Source of the DNA: JADJLQ01 sp031417835
GTDB lineage: Bacteria; Bacteroidota; Bacteroidia; Chitinophagales; Saprospiraceae
Direction of reading: 5' to 3'
Assembly (NCBI GenBank): GCA_031417835.1
Contig: JANOWJ010000016.1
Location: 1 to 64,000 of the forward strand
DNA length: 64,000 nt
Shown: piece after piece, positions 52,713 to 61,376 of the stretch
How the letters are laid out: each line of letters opens with the position of its first letter
How positions within the stretch are numbered: position 1 is the first letter of the stretch
Made by a program: the position numbers and the translations under genes
The notes under the pieces: model-generated
Databases searched by the model: none
Told to the model about the DNA's origin: nothing
The model's input: the letters and a program-made list of their open reading frames with translations, nothing else

Positions 52713-54998
52713 ATGAAAACAAGAATTAAAACCTCTATTATGTTGGGGCTACTATTTGTCACCCTTCACGCAGTTGCACAAATGCCGCGTACCATTAGTT
52801 ATCAAGGGCTATTAACCGATGCCTTGGGCAATTTTTTGCCGGACGGCAATAGGACACTCACATTGAAGTTATATGATAATCTGGCGAGCGCTACTCCTAT
52901 ATATACAGAGTCCCAGACCCTCCCTGTAGTCAAAGGACTATTTAATGCTATTATAGGTAGTGTAGTGCCTATACCCAATGCGCTTACTTTTGACAAAGCT
53001 TATTTCTTAGGCGTCAGTGTAGACTTTGGGGTGGAGCTTACACCAAGAACACCGCTGACGGCATCGCCTTATGCCTTGAGGGCTGAGCGGGCCACCATAG
53101 CTGAGTCGCTTGCGACGGGAGCTACTGGTGTGGTGACTACAGTCAATGGCATTCAGGGGACCGTGTTGATCCAAGGCGGGGCCAATACTACAGTTACCCA
53201 AGCAGGTAATTCAATATCTATCGCCACTATACCAGCGAGTGAAGGCATCAAAGATTTACAAAGCAGTGATGGCTCATTGGCCATTACTAATCCAACGGGG
53301 CCAATAGCAACGATAGCTCTTGCACCCAACAAAATAAATTCCGGACATATTATAGACGGTACGATACAAGCGAGTGATCTCGCTGTAGGAGTGATACCCA
53401 GTACCGCCAATTTTATTCAGAATGGTACAGCTGCAGGAGGCGACCTCACAGGAGCCTACCCTAACCCTACGATAGGCAATAGCAAAATCACTTCTACGCA
53501 CATCCTGGATGGCACGGTACAAAGTACAGACCTTGCTCCGGGAGTGATACCCAACACAGCCAATTTTATTCAAAATGGTACTGCATCAGGCGGTGACCTT
53601 AATGGTACGTATCCCAACCCTACAATAGGCAATAGTAAAGTAACATCTACTCATATACTGGATGGTACAATACAAAGTGCGGACCTTGCACCCGGAGTGA
53701 TACCTAACACAGCCAATTTTATTCAGAATGGTACTTCGGCGGGAGGTGATCTCACTGGCACTTACCCCAATCCGACGGTAGGGGCCAATAAAATCGCAAC
53801 CAGTCAAATCCTCGATGGCACCATCACTCCTGCAGATATCAGTGGAGTAGGAGCTAATCATAATGATGCATTGATCTATGATGCACCCATGATCGGAACG
53901 CCACAATGGGTTATTCGCAAACCGGTATCGATCCTAGCCGGAGGTGGTATCAATGTGATCACTGCTTCCGCAGGACCTCTACTCTACAATATCTCCGCAG
54001 TAGACCAAAGCGCAACGAACGAGATTCAATCATTATCTTTTAACAGTGGAAACAAAATGTTGAGTCTTTCTCTTGGTGGTGGCACCGTAGATCTTGCATC
54101 ATTATCGTCGGGTACAGGACCATGGACCACATCTGGCAATAATATCTTTAATAACAATATCGGTAACGTAGGTATAGGTACAAATAGTCCGGACCAAAGA
54201 TTGGATGTATCAGGAAGTGTTAGAATAGCGTCCACTATAAGTCCCGCATCTTTGATCTTTGATCGCAGTGGTCAGAAGTTTAATATGGCGATGCGTTCCA
54301 ATGGTCAACTGGCTTTTGAAGCAAATGGTACAACAGGTGATAATACTATCGTATTTGATGACGGCACAGATAAATCTATTAATATCGGCACAGATGTACC
54401 CAGGACAGGATTTAAACTTAATGTCACCGGGAAAGCATTTTTTGCTAATGGTTTAAATTTTGGTTCAGTAGAGGGTTTCACCGATGGTGGCGCCAATCAA
54501 ATAGCATGTCAGGGTACCTTGAGACCAACTACGAATAACGGCTTTGGCCTGGGAAATTCCACCTTTAAGTGGTCTTCTGTTTTTGCTACAGATGGCACCA
54601 TCAATACATCAGACGCTCGATTAAAAAAGAATATCAAACCACTCTCTTCTACTTTGGATCAAGTCATGCATCTAAAAGTAAAAACATACAATTGGAATTC
54701 AGGAGAGGATCAATCTACAAAACATACCGGATTTATAGCCCAGGATCTATTAGAAATATTTCCTGATCTCGTCGTGACAGAAGAGTTTGTATATGACGAA
54801 ATCTCTAAAAAGAGTATAAAAAAACCTGTGCAACATCTAGGAGTACGATACGCTGAAATGATCGGTATCCTGACTAGGGCTATACAAGAACAACAAGAAC
54901 AAATAGTACAACAAAAAGAAACTATAAATGATCTTAAAGTCGACCTGATTAGATATCGTGCCGAAATAAATAAATCACAATCCTCTAGAGGACAATAA
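52713..54998 (+). CDS. Exported repeat protein with C-terminal endosialidase-type chaperone domain (Peptidase_S74)
   Basis: 761 residues. Signal peptide to ~22. An N-terminal collagen-/fibre-like region ('ISYQGLLTD', 'LTPRTPLTASPYALRAERA') is followed by ~2.8 copies of a 51-residue repeat with 'NFIQNGT', 'GGDLTG.YPNPT' and 'HILDGT' (~232-380), a beta-rich segment, then 'NTSDARLKKNIKPL...HTGFIAQDL', the intramolecular chaperone that trimerises tail fibres, and a coiled-coil tail ('AIQEQQEQIVQQKETI'). The chaperone normally cuts itself off at the Ser of 'SDARLKK'. Secreted homologue of tail-spike architecture; downstream T9SS-type gene 27 bases away. Confidence 0.85.
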   Translation: MKTRIKTSIMLGLLFVTLHAVAQMPRTISYQGLLTDALGNFLPDGNRTLTLKLYDNLASATPIYTESQTLPVVKGLFNAIIGSVVPIPNALTFDKAYFLGVSVDFGVELTPRTPLTASPYALRAERATIAESLATGATGVVTTVNGIQGTVLIQGGANTTVTQAGNSISIATIPASEGIKDLQSSDGSLAITNPTGPIATIALAPNKINSGHIIDGTIQASDLAVGVIPSTANFIQNGTAAGGDLTGAYPNPTIGNSKITSTHILDGTVQSTDLAPGVIPNTANFIQNGTASGGDLNGTYPNPTIGNSKVTSTHILDGTIQSADLAPGVIPNTANFIQNGTSAGGDLTGTYPNPTVGANKIATSQILDGTITPADISGVGANHNDALIYDAPMIGTPQWVIRKPVSILAGGGINVITASAGPLLYNISAVDQSATNEIQSLSFNSGNKMLSLSLGGGTVDLASLSSGTGPWTTSGNNIFNNNIGNVGIGTNSPDQRLDVSGSVRIASTISPASLIFDRSGQKFNMAMRSNGQLAFEANGTTGDNTIVFDDGTDKSINIGTDVPRTGFKLNVTGKAFFANGLNFGSVEGFTDGGANQIACQGTLRPTTNNGFGLGNSTFKWSSVFATDGTINTSDARLKKNIKPLSSTLDQVMHLKVKTYNWNSGEDQSTKHTGFIAQDLLEIFPDLVVTEEFVYDEISKKSIKKPVQHLGVRYAEMIGILTRAIQEQQEQIVQQKETINDLKVDLIRYRAEINKSQSSRGQ
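53409..53850. repeat. Tandem 153-bp coding repeats
   Basis: AAT-TTT-ATT repeats start at 53409, 53562 and 53715, exactly 153 bases apart; the third unit is shortened, and a partial one precedes 53409. The copies differ mostly at silent positions, so selection acts at the protein level. Confidence 0.85.
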
Positions 54999-55025
54999 TC
55001 ATATGTATTAGATCACGCTCAATAA

Positions 55026-55553
55026 ATGGCTACAACTATGATGCGATTTTTTGTTTTTTGTATAGTAGGCTTAAGTTTTGGAAAAACCGCTGCACAAAAT
55101 GTAAACCTCAAACCATCCGTCCTAGCGAATGGGGCTTCGTTTATGAATAATACGGCTATCGTGTTGAAAGGTACTGTTGGTCAGACCATCATAAACGCGA
55201 CACAATTGCCAACTTTGCGCCATTCGCAAGGATTTTGGTCTGCTGCTTCTAGTATAAATAGAATAGTGACCTCTCATCAGGAGTTATTAAAGATCGTACA
55301 ACAAGTAAAATTATATCCTAACCCGGCTAATACGAATGTAAGATTAGAGTATCAATTGATCAAAGAAATGAATGCCTCTTTGGAGATAAAAGATGTACTG
55401 GGTAGAACAGTTCGGATGTATCCGCAGGAGAAATTAAAAGCTGGTCATGTATTCCGAATCATCGATGTCTCCACATTAGCGATGGGGCAGTATTATCTAT
55501 ACATCAGATCAGCTGAGGGTATTTTGGCGATGCCGGTGCAGGTGTGGAGATGA
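55026..55553 (+). CDS. Exported protein with T9SS type A sorting domain
   Basis: 175 residues. Signal peptide to ~23. The middle 'GTVGQTIINATQLPTLRHSQGFW' is a common segment of Bacteroidota surface proteins. The C-terminal ~80 residues form the type IX sorting domain: 'VKLYPNPANTNVRLEY' and the ending 'AMGQYYLYIRSAEGIL..PVQV'. It would be exported by the type IX system and attached to the surface or released. Follows the repeat protein by 27 bases, suggesting joint expression. Confidence 0.88.
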   Translation: MATTMMRFFVFCIVGLSFGKTAAQNVNLKPSVLANGASFMNNTAIVLKGTVGQTIINATQLPTLRHSQGFWSAASSINRIVTSHQELLKIVQQVKLYPNPANTNVRLEYQLIKEMNASLEIKDVLGRTVRMYPQEKLKAGHVFRIIDVSTLAMGQYYLYIRSAEGILAMPVQVWR

Positions 55554-55721
55554 GGGCTAAAGGGTTCGATCATTTATTATCTATAAAAATGTATTGATGC
55601 GAAGTCAAACTTTTTAGGTACAGAATAAGTTTTACGCTATCCTGGAAGTCGTTTATTATATTCAGAATCTTGCTTTAAATCACCTTTTCGGAAGACCATA
55701 CCAATGATCCGTACGGGAAAA

Positions 55722-56312
55722 TTATTTTTTAGGATGAGCTTGTTTTTGTTTACGCATTTTTTTGGGTCCGTACCATAACCAAAACCCGGTCACCGTCAGC
55801 ATAAGCAATGCTAGGCCCATAATAGTAATATAGGATAATTTGAACTGATCATTTTTGGTGTTGAATAAAACATCCAATATGGTTCCATCATGAATATTTT
55901 CTATGATGTCCGACTTTCTACGGCTGATTTGTAATACATTTCCGGTAGTCCCATCCAACTGAACCTCCCAATAGTCGTCTTCAAAAACAAACTTCACTAT
56001 TCCTTTTGATGGACGAGCATCTATCCGCTCTAAATCGACAGCTAAATCTGCAGAAACAGAGTCGTGTAAGGCTTTTATGGCGAGCGTTTGTAGGCTATCA
56101 AACGGGAGCCAAGTCTTTAAATCTGGTGAAATACCATTTGATGTAGGCGGGAGTATAAGTCCAAACGAGTTTTTTTTCCAACCTAAAAGTAAACCAGTCA
56201 CCGAAACAATAAAAAAGAAGGCAAATAAAACAATGGCAATTTGTCGATGAAGTTTTCTAAAGACTCGAATTAAATTTGCTTGCTTGGATTGAGGCTGTTC
56301 CTTTGTAGTCAT
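55722..56312 (-). CDS. PepSY-type membrane protein
   Basis: 196 residues. N-terminal basic stretch then a membrane segment (~30-48, 'IVLFAFFFIVSVTGLLLGW'), a ~110-residue extracytoplasmic PepSY-like part ('FVFEDDYWEVQLDGTTGNVLQISRRKSDII'), and a second segment near 165-185 ('MLTVTGFWLWYGP'). PepSY domains inhibit peptidases or take part in iron-reductase-like membrane proteins. Lone gene. Role unknown. Confidence 0.78.
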   Translation of the reverse strand: MTTKEQPQSKQANLIRVFRKLHRQIAIVLFAFFFIVSVTGLLLGWKKNSFGLILPPTSNGISPDLKTWLPFDSLQTLAIKALHDSVSADLAVDLERIDARPSKGIVKFVFEDDYWEVQLDGTTGNVLQISRRKSDIIENIHDGTILDVLFNTKNDQFKLSYITIMGLALLMLTVTGFWLWYGPKKMRKQKQAHPKK

Positions 56313-56365
56313 GTTATAATGATGTTCTTCAATTTATCCCAAAATAAGCGTAAAAACAAATCTAC

Positions 56366-56884
56366 TTAGCGATGTTGGTCAATGAGAATAACATTGCCAT
56401 CAGGATCGGTTAACATGAGGCTGGCCGGTCCAGTGGTATGCTCATCTGCTTCGGCTGTTAATTTGATACTTTTATTTTTCAATTGTAGTTGAATTTCTCT
56501 AACATCATCAAACTGCTCGATGTTTTTGGCATTTTCATCCCAACCAGGATTAAATGTTAAGATATTTCCTTCGAACATGCCTTGAAAAAGTCCGATCAAT
56601 GAATTCTCATTTTTCATAATCAGATAATTTTTTTCCAGGCCACCCCCAAAGACTTTAAATCCAAGGTTTTCATAAAATAGTTTTGAAGTCGTAATGTCTT
56701 TGACACTAAGACTCACTGAAAATGCTCCTAATTTCATATTTTTTTCTTTTATTATTTTACTGTTCTGATCTGTTTGTTCAATAGCAGTGATTTTGTTGCC
56801 TTGTTTTGTTATGATCGATTTGAAGAAGAAACCCAAACAAAAGGTGGCCCCAAATCCTAAAAACATAAAGGTTGTCTTTTTCAC
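56366..56884 (-). CDS. Membrane-anchored VOC-family protein
   Basis: 172 residues from a GTG at 56884. N-terminal hydrophobic anchor (4-22), a polar linker, then a VOC module from about residue 50 ('MKLGAFSVSLSVKDITTSKLFYENLGF' ... 'GPASLMLTDPDGNVILIDQH'). An internal ATG at 56737 would give the module alone, as in many cytoplasmic relatives. Glyoxalase-fold; substrate unknown. Confidence 0.75.
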   Translation of the reverse strand: MKKTTFMFLGFGATFCLGFFFKSIITKQGNKITAIEQTDQNSKIIKEKNMKLGAFSVSLSVKDITTSKLFYENLGFKVFGGGLEKNYLIMKNENSLIGLFQGMFEGNILTFNPGWDENAKNIEQFDDVREIQLQLKNKSIKLTAEADEHTTGPASLMLTDPDGNVILIDQHR

Positions 56885-56970
56885 GTGTAAATTATTCTAA
56901 TCACTGAATATATTTTAATCTTAAGTATCGAATACCTATTTTTTTCGTCAATGGTGCACTCTATTTCAAG

Positions 56971-58002
56971 CTAATCTAATTTATATATCCTTGCTAAGAG
57001 TTCAGTATTAAACTTGATCGGCTCTTCTTCTAGACATTCATGGCCAGATTCTTCAAACCAGACCATTTCTTTTTTTGTCATCGTCAAGCGATTAAAAAAA
57101 TCTTCGGTGACTATTGCAGGGAGACTCCAATCATGCCGCCCCACGAAGAAATAAACCGGCACATTGAGTGAAGTCATATGTGTAAAATCGAGTTCAAAAA
57201 TTGTATTTCCAAGCCGAGAGGCGGAGTACATAAAACCTTTAAGCCAGTCGTAATTTTTGTAATCCTCATATTTTGATTCAGCTATTTTTATCGCTTCCTC
57301 TGACTGTTTTTTGTAAATGGCTCCCCCGTAATTTGTCAATAGTTCATACTTTTTAAAAAAACAGTCTAGGGGAGTTTTGCAAAGGGAGGTATCCTTGTGT
57401 TCTAATTGTGCCAAAAGTTTCAGGGTTTCTTCATCTTTTTTAATTATCGCTTGTCGTTTGATCCATTCCCGGGAAAGATCAATACTTCTATTTATATCTA
57501 TGATTTGTGAAATACCAAAATATGTTGCGTAATCTTCTGGATATTGATGGACTAGATGAAGGCCCAGTGCGCTGCCCCAAGAAAAACCTGCTAAATAAAT
57601 TTTCTTTTGATCAAACTTTTGTTTTAGGAACTGAGTGAGCTCGTGCGCGTCTTTTACCAATTGTTCGAGCGTCAAAATTTTGGGCTCCGGATTCTTCATA
57701 AATGATTTTCCACATCCCGATTGTTCCCAAGCCACCAGGATCACGGATTTCGTCAAGTCTGCATTAAAGTATCTGAGATGGGGTGTTTGAGGCCATCCTG
57801 GCCCACCATGTAAAAAAAGCAATACCGGGTTTTTTGTAGAAACACCTGACATTTCTACATATTGACTTTCGCCACCTAAAACGATAAATGATTTTTCATT
57901 AACTATAGTGTCTCTAGTACTCTTTTTATCATTGTATGCATTCTTTTTGCTTTGGCAAGCCACAAAAGAAATAAAAACAAATAAGTACCATGCCTTTATC
58001 AT
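56971..58002 (-). CDS. Alpha/beta hydrolase lipoprotein (prolyl-iminopeptidase-like)
   Basis: 343 residues. Lipobox 'FVACQ' (Cys16). 'LFLHGGPGWPQTPHLRYF' (oxyanion loop), nucleophile 'AGFSWGS' (Ser ~145), acidic 'VGRHDWSLP' and 'EESGHECLEEEP' (His). The HGGPG motif is typical of prolyl iminopeptidase and related peptidases. Exported, so possibly a periplasmic or surface peptidase or esterase. Confidence 0.83.
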   Translation of the reverse strand: MIKAWYLFVFISFVACQSKKNAYNDKKSTRDTIVNEKSFIVLGGESQYVEMSGVSTKNPVLLFLHGGPGWPQTPHLRYFNADLTKSVILVAWEQSGCGKSFMKNPEPKILTLEQLVKDAHELTQFLKQKFDQKKIYLAGFSWGSALGLHLVHQYPEDYATYFGISQIIDINRSIDLSREWIKRQAIIKKDEETLKLLAQLEHKDTSLCKTPLDCFFKKYELLTNYGGAIYKKQSEEAIKIAESKYEDYKNYDWLKGFMYSASRLGNTIFELDFTHMTSLNVPVYFFVGRHDWSLPAIVTEDFFNRLTMTKKEMVWFEESGHECLEEEPIKFNTELLARIYKLD

Positions 58003-58100
58003 ACCGAATATTTTTATGAGGCGTTCGTTTTAGCGCAACGTTTCATGAAAGCCTATTCTATGTCTCAAAATAAGAAAAAAAGACAAATAGGCGCGCAAAG

Positions 58101-58337
58101 ACTTGCCTTGTCCGGCCATCAGGCGCAAAGAATTTTTGAATTCTTCATTCGAGATATTCGAACCATTCGGCATTCGAAAGATGCGCGCAGCGGAGTGAAA
58201 CGCAGCGAAGGCTTGCCTGTCCGGCAATTAGGCGCAAAGAACTTTCTTTATTTTCATTTGAGGATAAAGCTCGCAGCGGAAAGATTATACTCGCAAAGAC
58301 GCAAAGACCTGCCTGTCCGGCAAGCAGGCGCAAAGAA
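58101..58337. repeat. Three direct copies of a ~31-bp palindromic element
   Basis: Copies at about 58101-58132, 58211-58241 and 58306-58337, all centred on TTGCCTGTCCGGC...AGGCGCAAAGAA. Each can form a short hairpin (CTGCC..GGCAG). The surrounding sequence 58003-58382 is rich in CGCAAAGAC repeats and has no gene. Typical of dispersed intergenic repeats in Bacteroidota. Confidence 0.65.
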
Positions 58338-58382
58338 AATCTGAATTAGCCAATCGTGAAATTGTCAAATTGTCAATTCCCA

Positions 58383-61049
58383 TCATCGTACCAATCTATA
58401 TGTCGCCTTTAATAAAAAAATATTCTTGCCTTGTTCATCAAACAAATGATCGAACAGATTAGCAGATAACCTTGTAGTTGGTTCTACACCGACGCTAGGG
58501 GTATTGCCTTGTGACCAGACCAGATAGAGCTCTGATCCGGGTTTATACTCCCATCGTGCTACGAGATTGGATCGGAATTGTACAAAATTGAAGTCAGGGT
58601 TTCCAAAACTATAATCGGCTAGACCATCTTGATTTTCATCTACCGTATACCCATCACTGTTTTGTTTGATTTGGCTGGGATCGAATCGATGGAATCGGGC
58701 ATCGTACGATTTATTCAGTGGATCTTTTACGAGACCAAAATTCTTATACACGGGTCGAGTGATAAATGGTTGACCATAATACTGGATCGTAAGTTCGGGA
58801 GTGACATTGTAGTTGAGCCTCAGAGTATATCGGAGCGTCTTTTGATTCACTTCGCTGACGATGTATTTAGACGATCCATTATAGGATATGATATCTACAT
58901 ATTGATCTTGTTTGCGCCAATTTCTACTGTACCCGACACTGAAGCTCACATTGATAGCATTGCTGGGTTGCGCTTGTAAGGTGACATTGTAATTGCTGGC
59001 TCGCACGGTATGGCCAAAACCCCAGCCATGAAAGGTATTAATAAATAGGGTAAGCTTTTTTCGGGTATCAGTACTCATATAAGCAAAATTGCCAAGTCCG
59101 CCGGGTTGACGCAACGATGAACCACCTCGCAAAGCATTATTGGACACATCATATAGCTCCCAGGTCAGCCCTGATCCGATTCTCCAGTTATTTGTAAAGC
59201 TTGCATGCATATTGGTATTGAATGCCTGATATAAAAATTGTCCGCCATAATCCCATCTGGACCAATGATTGTAATTGATGCGGGCATTTCTAAAGATACC
59301 GATCTGTTTTTGAAACTGTAGTCCTGCCCAGGTAAAATGATTGATTTCATTAGAAGTCAGCATAAAGCCGATATCATTCAACTCCAAACCTGGAGATCGA
59401 TAGGTCAGACCAGTCTCAAATTTTATAATCTGCCCCAGCGGCCCTTGTTTGCCACCTATTTTTCCAAAACGAATCGTACCACCACTACCGCTCAATGAAG
59501 TCCTGTTTGTATTGACTTCTATTTCACTAGCATTGCTCCGTTGGAATAAATGCTCAAACGAAGTCTGCGTAGCCAAGATTTTTTCTTTAGATCCGCTTAC
59601 TTTACTTAGGATGATATTACCTCGGACATACCAAGCCCGGTTTTTCCAAAAATGGGCAAAATCAAGACCTCCGCTATAAGCTGCATCATGTAATTGATGG
59701 TTGAGATTGCCTTCTCGATGGACTCCGGTCAGGATACCACCGATCTGGGTCGTGCCTTCATTGATATCCTTTTGTAAGCGGGTTACAAAATAATTTGAAA
59801 GGGGTTCTATCGTTTGTTTGCTGCGATCACCCTTATCATCTATGGTGGCAGATACCCGTTGAGTAATACTTTCGAGTAGACCTATACTCCAACCATCTTT
59901 GGTTTTGCCACTGAATTTTGCTGCACCCAGGATAGGAGTGTTTTGAGGTGAATTACTGAATTGACCGTCAGATAGCTCTGCATAGCCGTGGGGTGAGCTG
60001 CCGATACGCCGTGAGTAAAATAATAAGTCTGAGTCATAATTCCCTCCCGCCTCTGATCCGGTGAGTTGATAATCAAAGATATTGGCACTTTCGATAAAAA
60101 ACGGCCTTCGCTCTTCGAAGAAGTTTTGAAAACCATCTATCCGCACCTGAGATGGATCCGCTTCTACCTGACCAAAGTCCGGATTGACTGTAAAATCAAG
60201 GACCAGATCATTGGTGACACTGACTTTGCCATCGACGCCCACTGTAAGCTTGGAGTCTGAGCCGGTGAGGAAGGGATGACCGATCTCAGGTTTATATGTT
60301 TCTGTTTTAGCAACTACATAAGGAGCTATTTCGATTTGTTTACGGGCTTTGATATTTTTTAATCCATGCAATTCGCCAAAGTTATTAACCCATCCGCCAG
60401 CACTTTGTGGGATATATTGCCAGGTAGACCGCTCTTCATGTCTGAAAATACGGCGCATGACTTGTAGTCCCCACACTTTATCTTTTTCATTGCCAAATCG
60501 CAACTGACTCAGCGGGATTTTAATCTCAGCAGTCCAGCCTAGACTATCGATATGCGATTTACCCGACCAGATCGGATTCCAATTGGCTTCAAAATTGCCA
60601 TTATTGGAGATCAATTCATCGCCCCGTACTCCGGATACGGAAAGGGTGAAAGAAAATGCGGTCCGCAGATCGTGATAGCTATCAAGGTGTATCTCTACCC
60701 AGTCGCCCGGGAATCCATCGCGCCGGCTCATACGCTTGATGATCGAATCCGGCTCTGTATCGTGACATCGATAGCCTATATAAAGGTATTCATCATCGTA
60801 GAGTATTTTGAAGGAAGTGGCTTGCGAGGGAGTCTGACCTTCCTGTGGTTGATATTCCGTAAAATCTCCTCCCCAAGCTACGCTTTGCCAGGCGGGGTCT
60901 ATCAATAGCCCATCCAGGTGGATAGGTGAGGACAGTCGTAGGGTCGTATATTTTTTCTTTTCTATGACCTGTTTGTCAGATTTAGTGTCTTGAGCTACAG
61001 CTGGTAATGCAAAACAAATCCATACAAAAAACAAGAGCGCTTTTTTCAT
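58383..61049 (-). CDS. DUF5916 protein with N-terminal CBM9-like domain (long form)
   Basis: 888 residues. Signal peptide to ~19 ('LPAVAQ'). CBM9-like domain at ~45-200 ('HLDGLLIDPAWQSVAW', 'ILYDDEYLYIGYRCHD', 'GDWVEIHLDSYHDLRTAFSF', 'EIKIPLSQLRFG'), then a DUF5916 barrel-like region with 'NPDFGQVEADPSQVRIDGFQNFFEERRPFFIES' and many amphipathic strands to a final 'LVWSQGN...LKATYRLVR'. About 140 residues longer than the 1627 paralogue. Substrate unknown; divergent from a TonB-dependent receptor, suggesting joint function in glycan or organic-matter uptake. Confidence 0.86.
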   Translation of the reverse strand: MKKALLFFVWICFALPAVAQDTKSDKQVIEKKKYTTLRLSSPIHLDGLLIDPAWQSVAWGGDFTEYQPQEGQTPSQATSFKILYDDEYLYIGYRCHDTEPDSIIKRMSRRDGFPGDWVEIHLDSYHDLRTAFSFTLSVSGVRGDELISNNGNFEANWNPIWSGKSHIDSLGWTAEIKIPLSQLRFGNEKDKVWGLQVMRRIFRHEERSTWQYIPQSAGGWVNNFGELHGLKNIKARKQIEIAPYVVAKTETYKPEIGHPFLTGSDSKLTVGVDGKVSVTNDLVLDFTVNPDFGQVEADPSQVRIDGFQNFFEERRPFFIESANIFDYQLTGSEAGGNYDSDLLFYSRRIGSSPHGYAELSDGQFSNSPQNTPILGAAKFSGKTKDGWSIGLLESITQRVSATIDDKGDRSKQTIEPLSNYFVTRLQKDINEGTTQIGGILTGVHREGNLNHQLHDAAYSGGLDFAHFWKNRAWYVRGNIILSKVSGSKEKILATQTSFEHLFQRSNASEIEVNTNRTSLSGSGGTIRFGKIGGKQGPLGQIIKFETGLTYRSPGLELNDIGFMLTSNEINHFTWAGLQFQKQIGIFRNARINYNHWSRWDYGGQFLYQAFNTNMHASFTNNWRIGSGLTWELYDVSNNALRGGSSLRQPGGLGNFAYMSTDTRKKLTLFINTFHGWGFGHTVRASNYNVTLQAQPSNAINVSFSVGYSRNWRKQDQYVDIISYNGSSKYIVSEVNQKTLRYTLRLNYNVTPELTIQYYGQPFITRPVYKNFGLVKDPLNKSYDARFHRFDPSQIKQNSDGYTVDENQDGLADYSFGNPDFNFVQFRSNLVARWEYKPGSELYLVWSQGNTPSVGVEPTTRLSANLFDHLFDEQGKNIFLLKATYRLVR

Positions 61050-61376
61050 AAGAAATCAGGAATTTCAACAAACTGGATTAAAGAGTCTTTATATCAATAG
61101 AAGTTGCACAGGATTGATTAAAAAATCCTGGGACTGCAAGGGTCAATCATCGCAGATTCTAGTACGCTCATAAAAAACATTGATCGATGTAGTAGAATCA
61201 TGTATTGAATACTTTAATTTTTATAAAAGGTTACAGACTAAAGTCTTTTTGGAGTACAAAAAAGCACAAAAGGAGTACGATAAAGACCAGATATTCACTC
61301 AAGTCGACCACCAAATCACCTGTGGGTATTTATAGAGTCATAGGTCCTAGATTTACTGGTATAAACTGCTTAAGCC
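61050..61376. other. Non-coding stretch
   Basis: 327 bases between divergent genes. A 7-bp inverted repeat (CAGGATT 61109-61115 with AATCCTG 61124-61130) is present. No gene or certain promoter. Confidence 0.45.

Noticed and set aside
53153..53906. Several minus-strand frames over the repeat protein
   Set aside because: They arise from the periodic coding repeats and have no signal or motif.
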